19,303 nt of DNA from Syntrophomonas sp964422685 (lineage in GTDB: Bacteria; Bacillota; Syntrophomonadia; Syntrophomonadales; Syntrophomonadaceae), in the NCBI GenBank assembly GCA_964422685.1, contig CAYRCG010000022.1, positions 1 to 19,303 on the forward strand, written 5' to 3'. Position 1 is the stretch's first letter, and each line of letters begins with the position of its first letter. The notes under the pieces are model-generated. The model worked only from the letters and a program-made list of their open reading frames with translations, did no database searches and was not told the origin of the DNA. The translations under genes and the position numbers were made by a program. Shown piece by piece: positions 15,366 to 19,303 of this stretch.

Positions 15366-15448
15366 TAAACCCCGGTTTTTGGCAATTTTGGCCTCGGGCC
15401 GTAAGGTACAATAATATTTATAAAATAAATTTACTAAATTTTCATAAA

Positions 15449-15478
15449 TCGACAAAATCCACCCTGCGGATGTAGTAT
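15449..15478 (+). promoter_or_regulatory. Candidate promoter of the hybrid kinase gene
   Basis: TCGACA (15449-15454, 5 of 6) and TAGTAT (15473-15478, 4 of 6) are 18 bases apart, about 45 bases before the start codon. The -10 lies in an inverted repeat AGTAT/ATACT (15474-15490) that could be an operator. Confidence 0.4.
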
Positions 15479-15522
15479 TGTATCTATACTGACTTTTGAT
15501 TTTTTTAAAGGAGGTGAAAACT

Positions 15523-17019
15523 ATGTCAGGAGATATATGGCACCTTGACCTATCATCACTTGTTCAAGAAGACGACTATCCTATCGATATGGACAAAAAA
15601 CAGCTTTTAGCCAATATGAGCCACGAAATGCGCACCCCTATTATCGGCATAATGGGTTCGCTAGACTGGCTGGAACAAAGCGATTTGAATCAGCAGCAAT
15701 TATCAAACATCTCCACTATCCGCGAATGTAGTGAGGAACTTTTACAAATAATTGATAACATTCTTGATGTATCGAAAATAAACGCAGAACTACCTAGTGT
15801 AAATTTGGAATTGTGCCATCTGACGGATTTAATTGTTACTACCGTCAGCAGAGTTGAAAATTCATTTAATAGAAAAGGACTCGATTTCCGGTTAATGGTT
15901 GATAGTGAATTGCCTACGGCGATCATGCTCGACAAAATCAAATTGCAAAAGATTCTACTTAATCTGCTTTATAATTCTATAAAATTTACCCCTGAGGGAG
16001 TGATTGAGCTAATTGCCAAGGTTCAGCCGAGCGATCCATCCCGACTACTTATTTCTATCCGGGATACCGGGGTAGCTATGCCCGTGGGCTTCCTTAAGGA
16101 AGCTTTCAGGCCCTTTGCTCAAGCAGATAGCAGCGACTCGCGCCGATACAGGGGAACCGGCCTAGGTCTGTATATCTGCAAAAAATTGGTCGAGATAATG
16201 GAGGGGGAAATAAACATAAGTAGCCAGAACGGTGTTGGCACAATAGTTCATGTCAGCCTCCCTTTAAAAGAAAGCGAAGAACATATAGCAAAGGTACAGA
16301 ATAGTCCTGGTAAAGAACCGGACAACCATTCAGATTTGGGCGCCCTAGCCTTCACCCCTTTTCAGGTGCTATTAGTTGAAGATAATCCTCTGAATCAGAG
16401 AATCATAGGGCAAATGTTATATGACCATGGTTTTGAAGTGACAATGGCTGCCAATGGCTTGGATGCTTTGAATATTCTTCAGGATAAGCAGATCAGTATA
16501 GTTCTGATGGATATGCAAATGCCGATTATGGACGGTTATAAAACCAGCCGGCTTATCCGTGAGCAAAATAGTTGGAAGGATATACCCATAATTGCCATGA
16601 CCGCTCATTCTTTGCCCGGGGATCGGGAAAAATGCCTGGCTAGTGGCTGTTCGTCCTATATCGCTAAACCCTTTAATGCTACTGAATTGCTAAAAGTGAT
16701 GAAAGAATATATCAGGCCCGGGTTCAAACGGATTAGTTCCTCTCAGCAGCTAATCAACGATCTTCTGCCGGAATTCCTTGCGCTTTTGGATGAAATGTTA
16801 GAAAGCTTGGAGATCGCGATAAGCAACCGTGATATAGCTGATATCCAGTCGATTAGCCATGATATTAAAGGGACCGCCGGTATGTACGGATTCATGGAGT
16901 TCTCCCGACTAGCCAAGGATATTGAACTAGCCTCCCGTATAAAGGACCTGCCCGGAATTAAACGGATATTCTCCGAGCTTTATGGGGAGGTTACCAAAGT
17001 AAAGATACAGGTATCCTAG
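15523..17019 (+). CDS. Soluble hybrid histidine kinase (HisKA-HATPase-REC-HPt)
   Basis: This 498-residue phosphorelay protein has all four transmitter parts but no sensor domain or membrane helix. The dimerisation/phosphoacceptor domain has SHEMRTP with His34. The ATPase domain has NLLYNSIKFTP, DTGVAMP (181-187) and GTGLGLYI. The receiver domain has LLVEDN, Asp330 in LMDMQMP, MTA and AKPF. The HPt domain has His446 in SHDIKGTAGMYGF. In the G1 box the usual DxGxG is DTGVA (Ala185 for Gly), which might affect ATP binding. With only about 20 residues before HisKA, the signal must come through a partner protein or from the cytoplasm. The HPt domain would pass phosphate to an unlinked response regulator, as none lies nearby. 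ATG 15523 with AAGGAGGTG six bases before is preferred over an in-frame TTG at 15496. Confidence 0.92.
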   Translation: MSGDIWHLDLSSLVQEDDYPIDMDKKQLLANMSHEMRTPIIGIMGSLDWLEQSDLNQQQLSNISTIRECSEELLQIIDNILDVSKINAELPSVNLELCHLTDLIVTTVSRVENSFNRKGLDFRLMVDSELPTAIMLDKIKLQKILLNLLYNSIKFTPEGVIELIAKVQPSDPSRLLISIRDTGVAMPVGFLKEAFRPFAQADSSDSRRYRGTGLGLYICKKLVEIMEGEINISSQNGVGTIVHVSLPLKESEEHIAKVQNSPGKEPDNHSDLGALAFTPFQVLLVEDNPLNQRIIGQMLYDHGFEVTMAANGLDALNILQDKQISIVLMDMQMPIMDGYKTSRLIREQNSWKDIPIIAMTAHSLPGDREKCLASGCSSYIAKPFNATELLKVMKEYIRPGFKRISSSQQLINDLLPEFLALLDEMLESLEIAISNRDIADIQSISHDIKGTAGMYGFMEFSRLAKDIELASRIKDLPGIKRIFSELYGEVTKVKIQVS

Positions 17020-17900
17020 TTTTTCCCCGAGGATAAACCTGTATTGTACACGATTTCGCTTATCTGCCGTGGTTTATTCATGCTGTATAGATGCACGCCG
17101 TTTACCGCATTTTCCAGAAGTTCCTTAATCTGCTGACTGGCATAATCTATGCCGGCTTTTTCCATATCTAATGGATCCCTCTCGTATTTATCCACTAGTT
17201 TTAATAGTTTAGCGGGCATGGAAGCTCCGCAGAGGTATATCATCCTTTTTATTTGCCCGGCATTCAAAACCGGCATGATGCCGGGGATGATCGGGCAGTC
17301 TATGCCCATAGCCTGGCATCGCTCCCGAAATTCATAGAATATACGGTTATCGAAGAATAACTGGGTAATAAGAAAATCCACCCCGTTTTCCACCTTGTTT
17401 CTCAGGTAGAAAAGATCATCCTTTAACCGCGGGCATTCGGGATGACCCTCAGGATGAGCGGCGGCGGCTATGCCGATGCTATCGCCGTAAGCCGCCTTTA
17501 TATCACGTATTAGCTCAAAAGCATAATGGTAGTCCTGTTGGTTGATATCAAAGTCCGGCTCATCCTCTGGAATATCCCCGCGCAGGGCCATTATATTATC
17601 AATCCCTTCGCTAGCAAGCCGAGCCAGTATGTTCAGAATATTTTCTTTGCTATGCCCTATGCAAGTCAAATGGGCTTGAGCTTCGATGCCATATTCTTTT
17701 TTAACCCGGGCAGCGATCTCCACTGTTCTATCCCGATTGCTGCCGCCCGCCCCGTAGGTAACGCTGATATAAGCTGGATTAAGCTTTTTCAACTCCTTTA
17801 CCGTGGCGAAAACACTTTCTAAAGGGTAAGCCATCCGCGGGGGAAATATCTCCAAGGATAAAAGCGGGGCTTTCTCCCGATATAATTCGATAATCTTCAC
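17016..17900 (-). CDS. metF: 5,10-Methylenetetrahydrofolate reductase
   Basis: This 294-residue flavoprotein reduces 5,10-methylene-THF to 5-methyl-THF, which feeds methionine synthesis and the methyl branch of one-carbon metabolism. The length fits MetF. Motifs: SLEIFPPR with the catalytic Glu17, SVTYGAGGS, AHLTC, ALRGD with Asp109, AAAHPEGHPE, QLFFD and PGIMP. The cofactor (NADH, or another donor with a partner) cannot be told; no MetV-type partner gene is in the window. It starts at GTG behind GAGGATGG. It follows icd on the same strand with an 83-base gap and no clear terminator, so the two may share a transcript. Its stop codon overlaps the convergent kinase stop in CTAG. Confidence 0.95.
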   Translation of the reverse strand: MKIIELYREKAPLLSLEIFPPRMAYPLESVFATVKELKKLNPAYISVTYGAGGSNRDRTVEIAARVKKEYGIEAQAHLTCIGHSKENILNILARLASEGIDNIMALRGDIPEDEPDFDINQQDYHYAFELIRDIKAAYGDSIGIAAAAHPEGHPECPRLKDDLFYLRNKVENGVDFLITQLFFDNRIFYEFRERCQAMGIDCPIIPGIMPVLNAGQIKRMIYLCGASMPAKLLKLVDKYERDPLDMEKAGIDYASQQIKELLENAVNGVHLYSMNKPRQISEIVYNTGLSSGKN

Positions 17901-17983
17901 AAAAAACCATCCTCAACCTTCTTATTCCTCTCCTAGGCCCCGGGCAGATACAAGCACCTATGATTCCCGTCTTTCGTTCGTTC

Positions 17984-19252
17984 TTACATATTCGCGATAA
18001 GTGCATCAGCGAATCCGGAACACTTGACTTCCCGTGCCCCTTCCATGAGGCGGGCAAAATCATAGGTTACTACCTTGCTGGCAATAGTTTTACCTATTGT
18101 CGCTATGATCAAATCAGCAGCTTCATTCCATCCTAAATGCCTAAGCATTAATTCACCGGACAGTATCACCGAAGAAGGATTGACTTTATCCAAACCGGCA
18201 TATTTGGGAGCGGTACCGTGAGTAGCTTCAAAAATAGCGTGGCCGGTAACATAGTTGATGTTAGCCCCGGGGGCAATGCCGATTCCTCCTACCTGGGCAG
18301 CCAAGGCGTCTGATATATAATCCCCATTGAGATTAAGGGTTGCTACTACATCGAATTCACTAGGGCGGGTCAGGATTTGCTGCAGGAAGATATCGGCTAT
18401 AGCATCTTTTATAATCAACTTGCCGGCTTTCTCCGCTTCTTTCTGGGCTTGATCAGCTACCGCTGTTCCTTTTTCCTCTTTTATTCGATCATATTGGTCC
18501 CAAGTGAATACTTTATCGCCAAATTCGCTTTCCGCCAGGTCATAACCCCATTGTTTAAAGGCTCCTTCGGTATATTTCATAATATTGCCTTTATGTACTA
18601 AAGTTACGTTACGCCGCCCTTTTTCCAGGGCATAATTGATAGCGGCCCGAATTAAGCGCTTGCTACCGTCCTCCGAAACCGGCTTTATACCAATTCCCGA
18701 ACTGGCAGGAAAACGGATGTTTTTTACCCCTAATTCCTCCTGCAAAAATTTCAGCAATTTTTCGCTTTCCTCAGAACCCCGGGGGTATTCTATACCAGCA
18801 TAGATATCCTCGGTATTCTCCCGGAATATGACCATATCGGTATCCTCCGGGCGCTTTACCGGTGAGGGCACGCCATCAAAGTATCGCACCGGCCTCAGGC
18901 AGGTATATAGGTCCAGTTCCTGCCGCAGGGCAACATTGAGGGAGCGTATCCCCCCGCCTATGGGGGTGGTTAAGGGTCCTTTGATGGCAATGATATATTC
19001 CCTGATGGTATCTATAGTTTCCTGAGGGAGCCATTCCCCGGTCTGCTCAAAAGCCTTCTCACCGGCCAATACTTCTTTCCATACGATGCTTTTTTGCCCC
19101 TTATAGGCTTTCTCAACTGCCGCTTCCAAAACCCGGGAAGCGGCTGCCCAGATATCGGGTCCGGTCCCGTCACCTTCTATAAAAGGGATAATGGGATGAT
19201 CCGGCACCTGCAGAATTCCATCTTCTACTTTGATTCTTTCTCCTAACGACAT
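17984..19252 (-). CDS. icd: Isocitrate dehydrogenase, NADP-type
   Basis: This 422-residue enzyme converts isocitrate to 2-oxoglutarate, CO2 and reduced cofactor, supplying 2-oxoglutarate for glutamate. It is close to E. coli Icd. The substrate loop is GGGIRSLNVALRQ with Ser104 (equivalent to Ser113) and Arg110 and Arg120. The cofactor region is HGTAPKYAGLDKVNP, with Lys350 and Tyr351 matching the residues that select NADP in E. coli; Tyr397 and Arg401 in YDFARL match Tyr391 and Arg395. NADP specificity is therefore likely. An AGGAG site lies about eight bases before the ATG. No IDH kinase gene is present in the window. The gene runs toward metF. Confidence 0.96.
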   Translation of the reverse strand: MSLGERIKVEDGILQVPDHPIIPFIEGDGTGPDIWAAASRVLEAAVEKAYKGQKSIVWKEVLAGEKAFEQTGEWLPQETIDTIREYIIAIKGPLTTPIGGGIRSLNVALRQELDLYTCLRPVRYFDGVPSPVKRPEDTDMVIFRENTEDIYAGIEYPRGSEESEKLLKFLQEELGVKNIRFPASSGIGIKPVSEDGSKRLIRAAINYALEKGRRNVTLVHKGNIMKYTEGAFKQWGYDLAESEFGDKVFTWDQYDRIKEEKGTAVADQAQKEAEKAGKLIIKDAIADIFLQQILTRPSEFDVVATLNLNGDYISDALAAQVGGIGIAPGANINYVTGHAIFEATHGTAPKYAGLDKVNPSSVILSGELMLRHLGWNEAADLIIATIGKTIASKVVTYDFARLMEGAREVKCSGFADALIANM

Positions 19253-19287
19253 TTTAAAATCTCCTTTACGCTTTTCATCATAGTTTG

Positions 19288-19300
19288 TGACCTGGGGTCA
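19288..19300. promoter_or_regulatory. Short inverted repeat upstream of icd
   Basis: TGACC-TGG-GGTCA lies about 36-48 bases before the icd start. It may be an operator or part of a hairpin cut by the window edge. Nothing more can be said from this fragment. Confidence 0.2.
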
Positions 19301-19303
19301 TGG

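Noticed and set aside
15278..15475. 65-codon + strand ORF before the kinase
   Set aside because: Lies in repeat-like sequence and has no ribosome site.
15496..15522. TTG 15496 as the kinase start
   Set aside because: ATG 15523 has a near-perfect ribosome site; the TTG has none and the extension covers that site.
17779..18063. 94-codon minus-strand ORF across the icd-metF gap
   Set aside because: Frame shadow overlapping the ends of two clear genes.
1..19303. CRISPR arrays, tRNA, rRNA, transposase genes, phage genes
   Set aside because: Looked for; no regular spaced repeats, no RNA gene signatures and no mobile-element proteins were seen.

Overview
The window reads as chromosomal DNA of an anaerobic, low-to-mid GC Firmicute, most likely a syntrophic fatty-acid oxidiser of the Syntrophomonas type. 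That is inferred from the gene content: a long FadE-like acyl-CoA dehydrogenase divergent from an acetate-type transporter, a methylenetetrahydrofolate reductase, an NADP-type isocitrate dehydrogenase, SLH-anchored and copper-amine-oxidase-like cell-envelope proteins, and strong AGGAGG ribosome binding sites. No species can be proven from the sequence alone.

Layout, left to right. 1-270: non-coding, with a possible folded element and a promoter-like TATAAT. 271-3789 (+): a two-gene unit of a secreted MACPF protein with a C-terminal MABP-type beta-prism and a triple-SLH surface protein. 3801-3864: inverted-repeat cluster that may also terminate transcription. 3944-9665 (+): a four-gene cassette of three alpha-helical proteins I cannot assign (232, 500 and 532 aa) followed by an Hsp70/actin-superfamily ATPase (572 aa). 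The first three genes are translationally coupled. The fourth is separated by about 200 bases of dispersed-repeat-like DNA. 9836-10321 (-): MerR-type regulator with a long coiled coil. 10322-10728: intergenic region with a possible 49-codon ORF or small RNA ending at a clear + strand terminator, plus a strong terminator for the next gene. 10729-12567 (-): acyl-CoA dehydrogenase. 12568-13135: a long divergent control region with a folded element and a start-stop mini-ORF. 13136-13786 (+): GPR1/FUN34/YaaH transporter. 13964-15157 (-): secreted glucosaminidase with two copper-amine-oxidase-like domains, convergent with the transporter across a bidirectional terminator. 15158-15495: intergenic with another dispersed-repeat remnant and a promoter. 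15523-17019 (+): soluble hybrid histidine kinase (HisKA-HATPase-REC-HPt). 17016-17900 (-): metF. 17984-19252 (-): icd.

How the genes fit together. The acyl-CoA dehydrogenase and acetate transporter fit beta-oxidation of fatty acids to acetate. icd and metF feed glutamate and one-carbon biosynthesis and lie in the same direction. The left half is accessory: a potential pore-former paired with an S-layer protein, and the Hsp70-like cassette. That cassette is the best candidate here for an undescribed system, because a catalytically intact Hsp70-type ATPase travels with three large helical proteins and no DnaJ or GrpE.
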